Shown here: in pieces, positions 17,981-27,983 of the stretch
Layout: the number at the start of each line of letters is the position of its first letter
How positions within the stretch are numbered: the stretch's first letter is position 1
Source of the DNA: Rhodococcus sp. PAMC28707
GTDB lineage: Bacteria > Actinomycetota > Actinomycetes > Mycobacteriales > Mycobacteriaceae
Length of the DNA: 64,000 nucleotides
Reading direction: 5' to 3'
Assembly: GCF_004795915.1 (NCBI RefSeq)
Contig: NZ_CP039253.1
Coordinates: 1,488,001-1,552,000 of the forward strand
Translations under genes and position numbers: made by a program
The notes under the pieces: model-generated
What the model saw: only the letters and a program-made list of their open reading frames with translations
What the model was told of the DNA's origin: nothing
The model's database searches: none

Positions 17981-19486
17981 ATGACTGCAGTCGCAAGCTC
18001 TTCGATCACCCTGAGCTCGGAAGTGCGAGCCTTCATCTCGACACCGAAGCAGATGTTCATCGACGGCCGCTGGGTCGACGCCGCGTCGGGCAAGGCTTTC
18101 GAGACGATGGACCCCGCAACCGGTGAGGCCATCACCACTGTCCCGCACGGTGAAGCTCAGGACGTGGACCGTGCAGTAGCGGCAGCGCGTCGGGCATTCG
18201 ACAATGACGAGTGGCGTCGAGTAACGCCTGCTCAACGACAACGACTGCTCTGGAAAATCGGTGAAGGCATTCTCGCGCGGGCCGAGCAGTTCGCGCAACT
18301 GGAGTCCATCGACAACGGCAAGTCGGTCGCCGTCGCACAGGCCGTCGACGTCACCTGGGCAGCGGAAATTTTCTTCTACTATGCAGGCTGGGCCACCAAG
18401 ATCGAGGGACGCACGATTCCGGTGTCGGTTCCTTGGGTACCGGGTGGGCGATTCCACGCCTACACCCTTCGTGAGCCGGTCGGCGTGTGTGCCCAGATTG
18501 TGCCGTGGAACTTTCCGCTCGTCATGGCGGCATTCAAAGTGGCACCCGCATTGACGTGCGGAAATACAGTCATCCTGAAACCCGCCGAACAGACCCCTCT
18601 GACTGCGTTGCTACTGGCCGAGGTCATCGCGGAGGTGGGACTTCCTGATGGAGTCTTCAACGTCGTGACCGGTTTCGGGGATGCCGGTGCGGCGCTGTCC
18701 TCCCACGAGGATGTGGACAAGGTCGCCTTTACCGGTTCGACCGAGGTCGGAAAGAAAATCGTGCAAGCGGCGTCGGGGAACCTGAAGAAGGTCTCTCTCG
18801 AACTCGGCGGCAAGAGTCCGCAGGTCGTCTTCGCCGACGCCGACATGACTGCAGCCATACCAGGCGTTGCCAGTGGCTTCTTGTTCAATCATGGCCAAGC
18901 CTGCACCGCCGGAACGCGTTTACTCGTCGAAGACAGCATCTTCGAAGAATTCACTGCCGGCATAGCAGATTTCGCCCGGTCGCAGAAGATCGGCCCCGGA
19001 CTCGACCCCACCAACGACATAGGTCCATTGATCTCGGCGGAACAACTCGACAAGGTAACCGGGTACATCGACGCCGGTATCGCCGACGGCGCCAGGGCCC
19101 TCACCGGCGGCAGCAGACACGGTAGCCAAGGCTTCTATGTCGAACCCACCTTGCTGGTCGACGTCGAGAACAACTTCAGTGTGTACCAGGAAGAGATATT
19201 CGGCCCGGTCGCAGTCGCAGTTCCGTTCTCCCGCAGCGAGGGTGTACGCGCAGCGGCAAACGACAGCCCTTACGGGCTTGCCGCGAGCGTGTGGACCCGA
19301 GACGTATCGAAGGCTCACGAAGTTGCCGCGGAAATCAAGGCCGGCACCGTGTGGATCAACTGCCACAACGCTTTCGACACCGCGCTTCCCTTCGGGGGAT
19401 ACAAGCAGTCGGGGTGGGGCAGGGAACTCGGCGAGGGTGCCATCGGTGAGTACACCCAGGGCAAGTCCGTCAATATCGCACTGTGA
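17981..19486 (+). CDS. Aldehyde dehydrogenase, phenylacetaldehyde dehydrogenase-like
   Basis: A 501-residue NAD(P)-dependent ALDH. PWNFPLVMAAFKVAPALTCG holds the Asn site, FTGSTEVGKKI the coenzyme glycine motif, LELGGKSPQVVFADAD the general-base Glu, and FNHGQACTAGTRL the catalytic Cys. Upstream of the permease and copper amine oxidase genes, it would oxidise the aldehyde released by amine oxidation to an acid. The FeaB/phenylacetaldehyde type is suggested by context and by overall similarity, but the true substrate cannot be read from sequence. Confidence 0.9.
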   Translation: MTAVASSSITLSSEVRAFISTPKQMFIDGRWVDAASGKAFETMDPATGEAITTVPHGEAQDVDRAVAAARRAFDNDEWRRVTPAQRQRLLWKIGEGILARAEQFAQLESIDNGKSVAVAQAVDVTWAAEIFFYYAGWATKIEGRTIPVSVPWVPGGRFHAYTLREPVGVCAQIVPWNFPLVMAAFKVAPALTCGNTVILKPAEQTPLTALLLAEVIAEVGLPDGVFNVVTGFGDAGAALSSHEDVDKVAFTGSTEVGKKIVQAASGNLKKVSLELGGKSPQVVFADADMTAAIPGVASGFLFNHGQACTAGTRLLVEDSIFEEFTAGIADFARSQKIGPGLDPTNDIGPLISAEQLDKVTGYIDAGIADGARALTGGSRHGSQGFYVEPTLLVDVENNFSVYQEEIFGPVAVAVPFSRSEGVRAAANDSPYGLAASVWTRDVSKAHEVAAEIKAGTVWINCHNAFDTALPFGGYKQSGWGRELGEGAIGEYTQGKSVNIAL

Positions 19487-19658
19487 GTTGACCAGGTGGG
19501 GGGATGACGTGTTGCCGTCGAGAAACCGCGGATGACAATCCGTCACCCACCCCTCCAGTTTGTTTCTCGACCGACTGTGATGCGGCGGCAACCGTGTCGA
19601 CAAGTTGCTATCCATTCGTGCTCTCGATCGTCACTTCATCCGAAAGATGTAAGAAAAT

Positions 19659-21119
19659 ATGACAATCAAGCCTTCTATCCCGTTGATTACCGAGCGTCAG
19701 GGCGATGCCCGAAAACTGTCCGGCAAACTTGGCCCAGGCGCGATCGTGTTCATGGTCGTCGCAGCTGCAGCACCTTTGACAGTCATTGCAGGCACCGTGC
19801 CTCTCGGTATCGCAGTCGGAAACGGTGCCGCATACCCCGCGACCTACGTGGTCTGCACAGCGATTCTTCTACTGTTCGCGGTCGGGTTCACCTCTATGTC
19901 CAAGCACGTCCCCGGTGCGGGCGCCTTCTATACCTACATAACCAAGGGAATCGGCCGTCATGCCGGACTGGGATCCGCATTTCTGGCGCTGTTGTCCTAC
20001 ACCGCAGTTCAGGGTGCTGTGTATGGGTACATCGGTGCCGCGGTCAACGATTTCGTCACCGCGCACGGCGGACCGGAAATCCCCTGGTATGTCTACGCAG
20101 TCGCCATAATGGCGGTCGTTGCAACATTGGGGTACCGGCATATCGATCTGTCCGGCAAAGTGCTGGGAGTACTCCTGGTCTGCGAAGTGGGAATCGTGCT
20201 CGTCATCGACGCAGCCGTCATCCTCCGGGGCGGTGGAGACACGGGTTTCTCCACAGCGGCGCTGAATCCAAGTGAATTCTTTTCCGGCGCCCCCGGAATT
20301 GCGCTGATTTTTGCCATTGCCGGATACATCGGTTTCGAAGCTACTGCGATCTTTCGTGACGAAGCGCGAGATCCTGCTCGTACCATTCCGCGCGCCACCT
20401 ACACCGCACTGATCGTCATCGGCGTCTTCTACGCCATCTCCAGTTGGGCGCTGGTCAGCGCGTGGGGAGATGAAGGGGCCGTGGCCATCGCAAGCGAGAA
20501 TCCGGAAGGCATGATCACCGAGACTGCGACTCGGTACGTCGGAGCTGTCGCCGGCGATCTCGTTCAGATCCTGTTGATCTCCAGCTTGTTCGCTGCTCTT
20601 CTCGCTTTCCACAACGTTCTCTCCCGTTACATCTTCTCGCTCGCCAACAGTTCGGCTCTGCCCGCTCGATGCGGTAAGGCACACGTCAAACACTCTTCGC
20701 CGTACATCGCCTCCATCGTGCAGACCGTCTCTGCGCTCGTTCTGGTTGTGGCATCCGCCCTGGCCGGACTCGATCCGGTCACCGAAGTCTTTGCCTGGTT
20801 CGTCGGTGTCTCATCGGTGGGAATCGTGGCACTGATGACCATCACCTCAGTCGCCGTCCTGGTGTACTTCCGGCGAACGAGGGTCGACCGGCGACTGTGG
20901 AACACGATTTTCGCTCCCGCTTTGGGACTGATCGGCTTGACAGTGCTCCTCGTCTTGACCATCGCAAACCTCCCTCTTCTCGTGGGCGGCTCCCGCACAC
21001 TCGCGGCACTCATAGGAGTGCTGTTGGTCGGAGTGTTTCTCGGCGGCATCGCCGTTGCCGTAATCCGTCCGCAAGCAGCAGTACTCGACACCACCGAAGA
21101 GAAAGAGACCGCAAAATGA
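19659..21119 (+). CDS. APC superfamily permease, second of the amine module
   Basis: A 486-residue permease with about 12 helices. LGPGAIVFMVVAAAAPLTVIAGTVPLGIA at the start and GYIGFEATAIFRDEARDPARTIPRATY in the middle are family signatures. It shares its fold but not close sequence with the permease at 16153-17604. The stop overlaps the amine oxidase start (ATGA), so permease and oxidase are made together. Uptake of the oxidase substrate is the likely role. Confidence 0.9.
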   Translation: MTIKPSIPLITERQGDARKLSGKLGPGAIVFMVVAAAAPLTVIAGTVPLGIAVGNGAAYPATYVVCTAILLLFAVGFTSMSKHVPGAGAFYTYITKGIGRHAGLGSAFLALLSYTAVQGAVYGYIGAAVNDFVTAHGGPEIPWYVYAVAIMAVVATLGYRHIDLSGKVLGVLLVCEVGIVLVIDAAVILRGGGDTGFSTAALNPSEFFSGAPGIALIFAIAGYIGFEATAIFRDEARDPARTIPRATYTALIVIGVFYAISSWALVSAWGDEGAVAIASENPEGMITETATRYVGAVAGDLVQILLISSLFAALLAFHNVLSRYIFSLANSSALPARCGKAHVKHSSPYIASIVQTVSALVLVVASALAGLDPVTEVFAWFVGVSSVGIVALMTITSVAVLVYFRRTRVDRRLWNTIFAPALGLIGLTVLLVLTIANLPLLVGGSRTLAALIGVLLVGVFLGGIAVAVIRPQAAVLDTTEEKETAK

Positions 21120-23053
21120 CACTCCTTGACACCACCTTGGACAGCGCGACGGTGACACACCCGCTCAGTACCCTGACAGCCGACGAGATCGACATAGCCC
21201 GTACGGTTCTCGTCGATGGCGGAGCAGTTGGTGCGTCCACACGGTTTGTGTACATGGCACTCGAAGAGCCCGACAAAGCTGTCGTGCACGCATTCACCGC
21301 CGACTCGGCGATCGAACGGCGCCTACGAGTACTGCTGCTCGATCGAGCCACCGGCGTCGGAACCGACTACATCGTCTCGGTCACAAGCCGTGAGATCATC
21401 GAACAGACCTCCCTCGATGCAGGAAACGACGGCCATGTGCCCATCCTCGATGCCGAGTTCGAGGACATCGAAGCTTTCATGCTCGACAGTCGAGATTGGC
21501 TGGCTGCGATGAGTAAGCGCAGTATCGACCCGGCCAAGGTTCGAGCAGTACCGCTGTCGGCGGGCGTATTCGGACACGAGGACGAGGTCGGTCATCGCAT
21601 CGTTCGGGTTCTGGCTTTCTTCCAGGAAGACGAAGCGGATCTGCCCTGGGCACATCCCATCGACGGTGTAGTGGCCTACGTGGATCTGACCGAACGCAAG
21701 GTCGTCAACGTCGTCGACGAGATGGAACTTCCCGTCCCCGCCGAGCGAGGAGAGTGGAACGCCGCGCCACATGCCTCTCCCACCCGGACCGACCTGAAAC
21801 CGATCGAGATCACTCAGCCCGACGGTGCAAGTTTTACCGTCGATGGCAATGAGATCTGCTGGGCCGATTGGAAGTTCAAGTTCGGATTCGACGTGCGTGA
21901 AGGCCTGACATTGCACCAGCTGTCCTTCAACGACGACGGAACCGAACGGCCGGTCATCTATCGAGCATCCATCGCTGAAATGGTGGTGCCCTATGCAGAC
22001 CCGTCGCCAGTGCGGTACTGGCAGAACTACTTCGATCAGGGCGAGTACCTGTTCGGTCGGTACACCAACGCCCTCGAACTCGGTTGCGACTGTCTCGGTG
22101 AAATCAAGTACTTCGATGTTACTGTCGCGGACGAGATGGGCCACCCGAAGCTGATGAAAAATGCCATCTGCCTTCACGAGGAGGACTACGGAATCCTCTG
22201 GAAGCACACGGATATGTTCAATGGCATGACCGAGACACGACGTTCGCGCCGGCTTGTCATCTCGTTCTTCCTCACAATCGGCAACTACGACTACGGCTTC
22301 TATTGGTACCTGTACCTCGACGGCACCATCGAATTCGAAGCCAAGGCCACCGGCATCGTCTTCACCTCCGCCTATCGCGGTGCAGAAGGATTCTCTACCG
22401 AGATGGCACCTGGACTCGGCGCTCCGTTCCACCAACACCTGTTCTCCGCCCGACTCGACATGGAGGTCGACGGACAGACGAACACTGTCACCGAGGTCGA
22501 CGCCGTCCCGATACCGATGGGACCGGACAACCCGTGGGGCAACGCCTTCCGCCCACAGAAGACCACGATCACCAGTGAGTCCAACGGACAGCGACTGGCT
22601 GATAATTCCAAAGCCCGGGTATGGCACATCACCAACCCGGAAAAGAAGAACCGCCTCGGCCAAGACGTCGGTTACGCGCTACATCCCGAAGGTCAGCCGG
22701 TGCTTCTGGCCGACCCGTCGAGTTCGATCGCTGGACGTGCCGCTTTCGCGACCAAGCACTTGTGGGTCACGCCCTACGACAAGAAAGAGCGCTACCCCGC
22801 AGGCGATTTCGTCAATCAGCACCCCGGCGACAGTGGGCTTCCTACGTTCGTCGCAGGTGACCGCAACGTGGAGGCACAGGATCTTGTCCTGTGGCACACG
22901 TTCGGGCTCACACACTTCCCCCGCCCGGAGGACTGGCCCGTCATGCCCGTCGACTACGCCGGATTCAAGCTCAAGCCGGTCGGGTTCTTCGGTCGCAACC
23001 CCGCCCTGAACGTGCCAGCGTCCACGGCGAAGCATTGCTGCTCGGACGAGTGA
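21116..23053 (+). CDS. Copper-containing primary-amine oxidase
   Basis: A 645-residue quinoprotein that oxidises primary amines to aldehydes with release of NH3 and H2O2. Tyr391 in the NYDY motif is the precursor of the topaquinone cofactor. YFDQGEYLFG holds the catalytic base Asp. HQHLFSARLD gives two copper His ligands, and the His in FGLTHFPRPEDWPVMP gives the third. The length and order match bacterial phenylethylamine and histamine oxidases such as that of Arthrobacter. No signal peptide is seen, so it is cytosolic. A His/Met-rich membrane protein follows three bases downstream. Confidence 0.96.
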   Translation: MTLLDTTLDSATVTHPLSTLTADEIDIARTVLVDGGAVGASTRFVYMALEEPDKAVVHAFTADSAIERRLRVLLLDRATGVGTDYIVSVTSREIIEQTSLDAGNDGHVPILDAEFEDIEAFMLDSRDWLAAMSKRSIDPAKVRAVPLSAGVFGHEDEVGHRIVRVLAFFQEDEADLPWAHPIDGVVAYVDLTERKVVNVVDEMELPVPAERGEWNAAPHASPTRTDLKPIEITQPDGASFTVDGNEICWADWKFKFGFDVREGLTLHQLSFNDDGTERPVIYRASIAEMVVPYADPSPVRYWQNYFDQGEYLFGRYTNALELGCDCLGEIKYFDVTVADEMGHPKLMKNAICLHEEDYGILWKHTDMFNGMTETRRSRRLVISFFLTIGNYDYGFYWYLYLDGTIEFEAKATGIVFTSAYRGAEGFSTEMAPGLGAPFHQHLFSARLDMEVDGQTNTVTEVDAVPIPMGPDNPWGNAFRPQKTTITSESNGQRLADNSKARVWHITNPEKKNRLGQDVGYALHPEGQPVLLADPSSSIAGRAAFATKHLWVTPYDKKERYPAGDFVNQHPGDSGLPTFVAGDRNVEAQDLVLWHTFGLTHFPRPEDWPVMPVDYAGFKLKPVGFFGRNPALNVPASTAKHCCSDE

Positions 23054-23055
23054 GC

Positions 23056-23520
23056 ATGACGTCACCGATACCCACTCGCCTCGTCTCCTGGGCGGGGCGA
23101 GTGGGTTCGATGTTGGCGGTACTATCGGCCGTCGTGCATCTGTTCGGCCTCGCCGGTCACGGACCGGCACAGACCGGCATCATTGCCGTCATGGCAGTCG
23201 GATGTCTCTACTGCGCCAAACATTTATGGTCTCGGCCGCGAACTCGAGATTGGGCGCTCGTCGCAACGATGAGTATCGGTATGATCGCGATTCATCAAAA
23301 TATGAGCATGCCCGGTGGGCACGCAGGTCATCACAGCGACGGGTCTGCCGCGCCGTCGACCATGTCGATGCCCATGTCCTCTGCTGCCATCCTCATCGCC
23401 TGTGTGGAGGCATTGTTCGCCACGACAGTCCTCTTCGCGACGACTAGTACGACCCCACTTCTTCTACGGCAGAGCACAGTGCGCACACCTCTCATGACCG
23501 CAGGTACGACGCACCGTTGA
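23056..23520 (+). CDS. Small His/Met-rich membrane protein, possible copper-handling partner
   Basis: A 154-residue protein with four likely membrane helices. Between helices 3 and 4 lies a loop of about 30 residues rich in Met and His (NMSMPGGHAGHH, then STMSMPMSS). I do not recognise the family. Met/His loops of this kind bind Cu(I) or Cu(II) in copper transporters and chaperones. Its position two bases after the amine oxidase stop suggests it supplies or senses copper for that enzyme. This is inference. The 3' end overlaps the convergent SDR gene by 29 bases. Confidence 0.6.
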   Translation: MTSPIPTRLVSWAGRVGSMLAVLSAVVHLFGLAGHGPAQTGIIAVMAVGCLYCAKHLWSRPRTRDWALVATMSIGMIAIHQNMSMPGGHAGHHSDGSAAPSTMSMPMSSAAILIACVEALFATTVLFATTSTTPLLLRQSTVRTPLMTAGTTHR

Positions 23521-24280
23521 TGTCGAGGACCGTGCCCGAGGACCACATGGCTTCGGGTGAGGCAAGGTAGACGACACCGGCTGCGACGTCCTCGGGGGTT
23601 CCGACGCGGCCGAACGGGCTCTGGTCACGGATCGCATCTCCCGTCGGGCCTTCCAGCTTGGTGTGCTGTCGCTCGGTGGCGATGAAGCCGGGCGCCACCG
23701 AGGTCACGCTGATTCGATGCGGAGCCAACGCCAACGCCATCGACTGCCCGAACGCATGCAAGGCCGCCTTACCAGCGCCGTACGCCGGGTGCTCGGGCTC
23801 ACCCCGAAACGCACCTCGCGAGCCCACATTCACGATCGCTCCCGGCGCTTGTCGCTCTATCAGGTGGTTGGCCACAGCCCAGGTCACGTTGGCTGCACCC
23901 AGTAGGTTGACGTCGACCATGGTTCTCCAACTCGATACCCACTCGTCGTACGACGTCTCCGCCACCGAGTGACGGTTGCGCTCCGACGGCGCCACAGCCG
24001 CGTTGCACACCAAAACGTCCAGTGCTCCGCCGACACCCGCGATCGCCTCCGAGACGAGTGACAGCGCAGCCTGAGGATCCGCCAGGTCGCCCTGCACGAG
24101 CGCATGCCCCTCGCCGGGAAGCTGCCGGAGTGTCTCCTCGGCCTCTTCCCTGCCTGTCCGATAATGCACGGCGACGCGATCGCCACGCTCGGCGAACGCC
24201 TGCGCGACGGCGCGTCCGATGCCCCGCGAAGCGCCTGTCACCAACACGCCTCTGGCCGGACGGAATGCAAGGTCTGTCAT
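23492..24280 (-). CDS. Short-chain dehydrogenase/reductase
   Basis: About 262 residues from MTDLAF at 24280. An in-frame ATG at 24304 would add eight residues. It has VLVTGASRGIGRAVAQAF (nucleotide site), VCNAAV in place of the usual NNAG, NVGSRGAF with the catalytic Ser, and HPAYGAGKAALHAF with Tyr and Lys. The C-terminus ends with SSGTVLDINGASYLRS, as in FabG-like enzymes. The substrate is unknown. It converges on the amine module and is not obviously part of it. Confidence 0.85.
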   Translation of the reverse strand: MTDLAFRPARGVLVTGASRGIGRAVAQAFAERGDRVAVHYRTGREEAEETLRQLPGEGHALVQGDLADPQAALSLVSEAIAGVGGALDVLVCNAAVAPSERNRHSVAETSYDEWVSSWRTMVDVNLLGAANVTWAVANHLIERQAPGAIVNVGSRGAFRGEPEHPAYGAGKAALHAFGQSMALALAPHRISVTSVAPGFIATERQHTKLEGPTGDAIRDQSPFGRVGTPEDVAAGVVYLASPEAMWSSGTVLDINGASYLRS

Positions 24281-24444
24281 GACTGAACAGATTGCCCCCG
24301 CCACCTGTCCAATTCAACTTCGGCGGTGTTGGGACTGCCCCCGCTTTCGTTGCCATCTGATCTGTGAAGATCGCTTTTCACCAAATGAGGAGCCGAAGAT
24401 GCTGCGCGGTGAGATGCAGCCACGGCTATCCGCTGCCGTCGGTT

Positions 24445-26163
24445 TCAATCTGCTGAGATCACCCGCTCGTTCAGGAAGTCGATCAACGAGTGGCTTACTA
24501 CCTCAGGTCGGCCGTTGTTTTGATTCCACGCCGCCGTCACCAGGTCCAAGTGGTTGTAACCGGGTGCGTCCACTCTGGTACCGGCTCCCACCGACGTGGT
24601 GCCGAGGGAATCCAAGCCGGCAGCGAAGCCAGTTTCACCTGCATCGACGTAGATCACCTTCGCCTGGGGCGTCACGTCGTATCGCAGATTTACCAAATCG
24701 CCAGTGCGATCACCAGTATTGGAGGCGAGGGTTTCGGTCAACAAGCGGGTCGGGAAGTACCATTCCAGACCGTCTACGACAGCATTGGACCACGTTCTGG
24801 AAAATTGGGAGATATCGGTGACCTCACTCTCCCTCGTGGTGAACACATCACCGTCGACGGTTTCGATGCCTGCACGTGGGACCTGGTCGTAGGTCGTCCA
24901 GCCGACTGCACTGTTGCCGGCTGCAGGCGACACCGACTTGTTACCGCCGAGGATGCCTGCGAATGCAGCACCGCTCCCATAGGGAAGGGGAAACTGCTTG
25001 GGTGCAGTCGGAGAATCGAAGCTGCCGATGCTCACCCGCCCGAACCCGATCGGCATCGAATTGTCGTCCAGAACCAGGCCAACGGCTGCAGAGTTCGAAT
25101 AGGGTCGAGTCCGCAGATCAGGCTGTCCGAGAAGGAAGTCGAGATAGTTCGGAGCTGACACCGCACGAGCTCCGAGCTGAGCGACAAGATCCTGTTGGAT
25201 ATTGGGCAGGATGGTGCTTGCGGCTCCAGGGTCGATACTCGCTGCCGACAACATCGATGACAGCATCGTGAAGGTGGCTTCGGACAACGGAATGTAGGGC
25301 AAGGCGTTGTTCAACGGTTGTACTGTTGCGGCCAAGTTCCCGGGTAGCGCACTGCCGACCAATCCGGACAGAGCGGCGAAGGTCGAATCGGCAACATCCA
25401 TGCGGGAATCCAGAACGAAGTATCCGGCGCACTGGTCGTATCCGGGTGTGCCGTCGAAGTCCCAGTTGGCGAATGCGCCTGTCGTCAAACCGCCGAGTGA
25501 ATGCCCCCCACACATCGTCCGGGTTTTGCGGTAGTTCGGAGACAACTGTTGCATGACCGTGAATTGGTCTTCGAGAGTCTGCTGCAGTCCGATAGTGCCG
25601 AGGAATGCAGTGTCGACCGAAGCCGCCGGGGAGTGCCGGACTCCGTCGATTTCCTGGCCACGACCGTAGTAGCCGAACGCAAGATTCGGATCCTGTCGGT
25701 CTGCGGCAGCAACGAGTCCGCGATGATCTTCCAGACAATTAGCTCGCCGATCCAAGACCCACACTTCGACGTACTGTTCACGCTCTCCTGCTGCGCGTAC
25801 AGTATTGCGCGCCAAAGGCTCGGCTGAGCCTGCACCCTCGAGATATCCAGGCATCGTGACGAACACCGACGCCGAATCTTCCGAATTGTCTGGTCCATTT
25901 GTCGAACGGAAACGTGTGTAACCCAATCGATCACACTGCGAGGGCCGCTGCCCCGCAGCCGCAGGCAGGGGATCTTCGAAACTGACGTAACTTGCTTGGA
26001 CTCCCCCGTCGTCGGAATCGTTGGAGGGGAGGAAAATCTCCGTGCGGCCCGCGAATTGTTCGGGCAGTGGGACCGCGTGCGCAGGTGCAACAGGAAGCAA
26101 CACCATGGCGCACAGTGCGGCAGCAAGCCCGAAACGTCGGGGCGCGGTGCGGTGCTCGATCAC
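24445..26163 (-). CDS. Secreted alpha/beta hydrolase (esterase or lipase-like)
   Basis: A 572-residue protein with a GTG start overlapping the acyl-CoA ligase stop (GTGA). A signal peptide (RRFGLAAALCAMVLLPVAPAHA) is clear. TMCGGHSLGGLTTGAF holds the nucleophile Ser, and GYNHLDLVTAAW near the end fits the catalytic His. Several paired Cys suit export. Cotranscription after a fatty-acyl-CoA ligase suggests that it releases an acyl chain or sterol-like acid outside the cell, which the ligase then activates. The exact substrate is unknown. Confidence 0.75.
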   Translation of the reverse strand: MIEHRTAPRRFGLAAALCAMVLLPVAPAHAVPLPEQFAGRTEIFLPSNDSDDGGVQASYVSFEDPLPAAAGQRPSQCDRLGYTRFRSTNGPDNSEDSASVFVTMPGYLEGAGSAEPLARNTVRAAGEREQYVEVWVLDRRANCLEDHRGLVAAADRQDPNLAFGYYGRGQEIDGVRHSPAASVDTAFLGTIGLQQTLEDQFTVMQQLSPNYRKTRTMCGGHSLGGLTTGAFANWDFDGTPGYDQCAGYFVLDSRMDVADSTFAALSGLVGSALPGNLAATVQPLNNALPYIPLSEATFTMLSSMLSAASIDPGAASTILPNIQQDLVAQLGARAVSAPNYLDFLLGQPDLRTRPYSNSAAVGLVLDDNSMPIGFGRVSIGSFDSPTAPKQFPLPYGSGAAFAGILGGNKSVSPAAGNSAVGWTTYDQVPRAGIETVDGDVFTTRESEVTDISQFSRTWSNAVVDGLEWYFPTRLLTETLASNTGDRTGDLVNLRYDVTPQAKVIYVDAGETGFAAGLDSLGTTSVGAGTRVDAPGYNHLDLVTAAWNQNNGRPEVVSHSLIDFLNERVISAD

Positions 26164-27728
26164 GTCGACGGTGCCGATACCGGATCACTCGTGAAGGTCT
26201 CGGTCAATCGGTCACGCAGTTTGTGCTTGAGGATCTTCCCCGATGGATTACGTGGGATCTCGGCGATCACCAGTTCGCGTGGAAGCTTGTAATTCGAGAT
26301 CAGCTTGCTTGCCCCCTCCCGAAGGTCCTCCAGGGTAATTTCGCAGCCAGGCAAGGGGGTGACGATTGCGACGATAGTTTCGCCGTACTCTTCGTTCTTC
26401 CGGCCCACCACCGCGCAGTCGGCTACGCCGGCGAGTCCTGCGAGTGCACTCTCGACCTCGACGGAGTAAACATTGCGACCACCCGTGATGATCATGTCCT
26501 TCATGCGGTCGACCAGGGTGATGTAGCCGTCGCTGTCGACATTGGCGAGGTCCCCGGTGTGCAGCCACCCGTCTCGAATTGCATCTGCGGTCTCCGCAGG
26601 CTTGTTCCAGTAACCCTTCATGACCGTTTCGCCCTGCATGATCAGCTCACCGGTGGAGCCTGCAGGAACGTCCTTGCCTTCTGGATCCACTACGCGCACA
26701 ACGGTAGCCAGTAAACTCGACCGTCCACTCGCCGAAGGCTTGGCCCTCACTTCTGCCGGTCGACTGTAAATCCCGCCCGGACCACCCTCGGTCTGTCCGC
26801 ATGCTTGATACAGCTCGACCTGAGGTAGGGCTTCCAGCAGGCGTTCGACTGCAGCTGCGGGCATCGGTGCCGCACCGAAGATACCTGTGCGCCAAGAGGA
26901 CAAGTCGCGTTTGCCAAGATCAGGTTGCCGAAGCAGAAGCTGGTACATCGTCGGGACGCCGAAGAATCCGGTGATCTTTTCGGACTCGAACACCTCCAGT
27001 ACCGCGGCGGGATCGAACGCAGGAAGGATGACGTGAGTAGCCCCCACCATCGTCCCTGGAATCAACATCATCGTCAGCTCCGCGGCATGGTAGAGCGGCG
27101 CGACGTGGAGCAATCGATCCCCGTCCGTGATCCCGAACAAGCTCGTGATGCTCACACCGACCCAAATGGTCCGATGATGATCGAAAAGCGCACCCTTCGG
27201 CTTACCCGTGGTGCCCGAGGTATAGAGGATCAGCGAATCGTCGGTCTCCAGAACCTGCATGTCAGGGTGCTCAGTGGTTTCCTGCTCTGCCAACTCGGCG
27301 AGACTCGGATAGCCCTCGACCACACCGAGCGCCAGGAGCAGGACCTGTGCGTCATCGTTGGGCGATGCTTCCGTCATCTCGTGCACCACAGCGGCGACCG
27401 TCGAGTCGAAGGCAAGAACCGTGGCACCGGAGTCCTCGAGCAGATACCGCAGCTCGGGTGGAGCCGATCTGGGATTGATCGGCACTACGACAGCACCGAG
27501 CTTCACGGCGGCGTAGAACGCGATCACGAACCGATCGGAATTGCCTGCCATCAAGGCGAATCGGTCACCCTTGGTCAACCCAACTTTCGCGAGTGCGTGC
27601 GCAGCCCGATTCACCTCGGCGTCGAGCTCTCTGTAGGTGCGCCTGGTGTCGCCGTAGACCAGAGCGGTCCGGTCCGGGCACCGCTGTGCACTTGTCGTGA
27701 GGGCACTCCCAATTGTCGGCATGTACAT
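26160..27728 (-). CDS. Acyl-CoA ligase (FadD-like, AMP-forming)
   Basis: A 522-residue ANL-superfamily enzyme that activates a carboxylic acid with ATP and CoA. SLILYTSGTTGKPKGALFDH is the P-loop-like motif, YQACGQTEGGPGG the A5 region, DGWLHTGDLANVDSDGYITLVDRMKDMIITGGRNVY the hinge region, and PRNPSGKILKHKLRD holds the C-terminal catalytic Lys. It is followed by a coupled secreted hydrolase and faces a double-TetR regulator across a 255-base gap. The likely substrate is a medium or long acyl or branched acid. Confidence 0.92.
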   Translation of the reverse strand: MYMPTIGSALTTSAQRCPDRTALVYGDTRRTYRELDAEVNRAAHALAKVGLTKGDRFALMAGNSDRFVIAFYAAVKLGAVVVPINPRSAPPELRYLLEDSGATVLAFDSTVAAVVHEMTEASPNDDAQVLLLALGVVEGYPSLAELAEQETTEHPDMQVLETDDSLILYTSGTTGKPKGALFDHHRTIWVGVSITSLFGITDGDRLLHVAPLYHAAELTMMLIPGTMVGATHVILPAFDPAAVLEVFESEKITGFFGVPTMYQLLLRQPDLGKRDLSSWRTGIFGAAPMPAAAVERLLEALPQVELYQACGQTEGGPGGIYSRPAEVRAKPSASGRSSLLATVVRVVDPEGKDVPAGSTGELIMQGETVMKGYWNKPAETADAIRDGWLHTGDLANVDSDGYITLVDRMKDMIITGGRNVYSVEVESALAGLAGVADCAVVGRKNEEYGETIVAIVTPLPGCEITLEDLREGASKLISNYKLPRELVIAEIPRNPSGKILKHKLRDRLTETFTSDPVSAPST

Positions 27729-27811
27729 CTCCCAGTAACGTAGATCACACGTGAATTTGCAATCACGACCATAGCGTTGAAAAACCGGTCATGCAATGGA
27801 TCTTTGGAGTA

Positions 27812-27830
27812 TAAGTAAATTATAATTAGT
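27812..27830 (+). promoter_or_regulatory. AT-rich motif shared with the beta-oxidation operon
   Basis: The 19-base sequence TAAGTAAATTATAATTAGT lies between fadD and the double-TetR gene. Seventeen of 19 bases recur, in opposite orientation, upstream of the thiolase gene at 33460-33478. It is far more AT-rich than its surroundings. A shared operator for the TetR-type regulator is the simplest reading. Confidence 0.5.
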
Positions 27831-27983
27831 TTCAATGGCAAGCTTCGGCTGGCATCCTCGATATAAAATCGAGCATATCTTCGGATCGAGACCCGAGAGG
27901 ATCACCTACCCTTCGGTGATCCGCTTCAGTGACCATGGCAACCGAACCTAGAATCAACGCGTCACGAACGGAATAGGTGGGAA

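Noticed and set aside
21323..22663. 446-codon open frame opposite the copper amine oxidase gene
   Set aside because: It is antisense to a gene with all catalytic motifs. Long antisense frames are common in GC-rich DNA, and this one has no recognisable domain.
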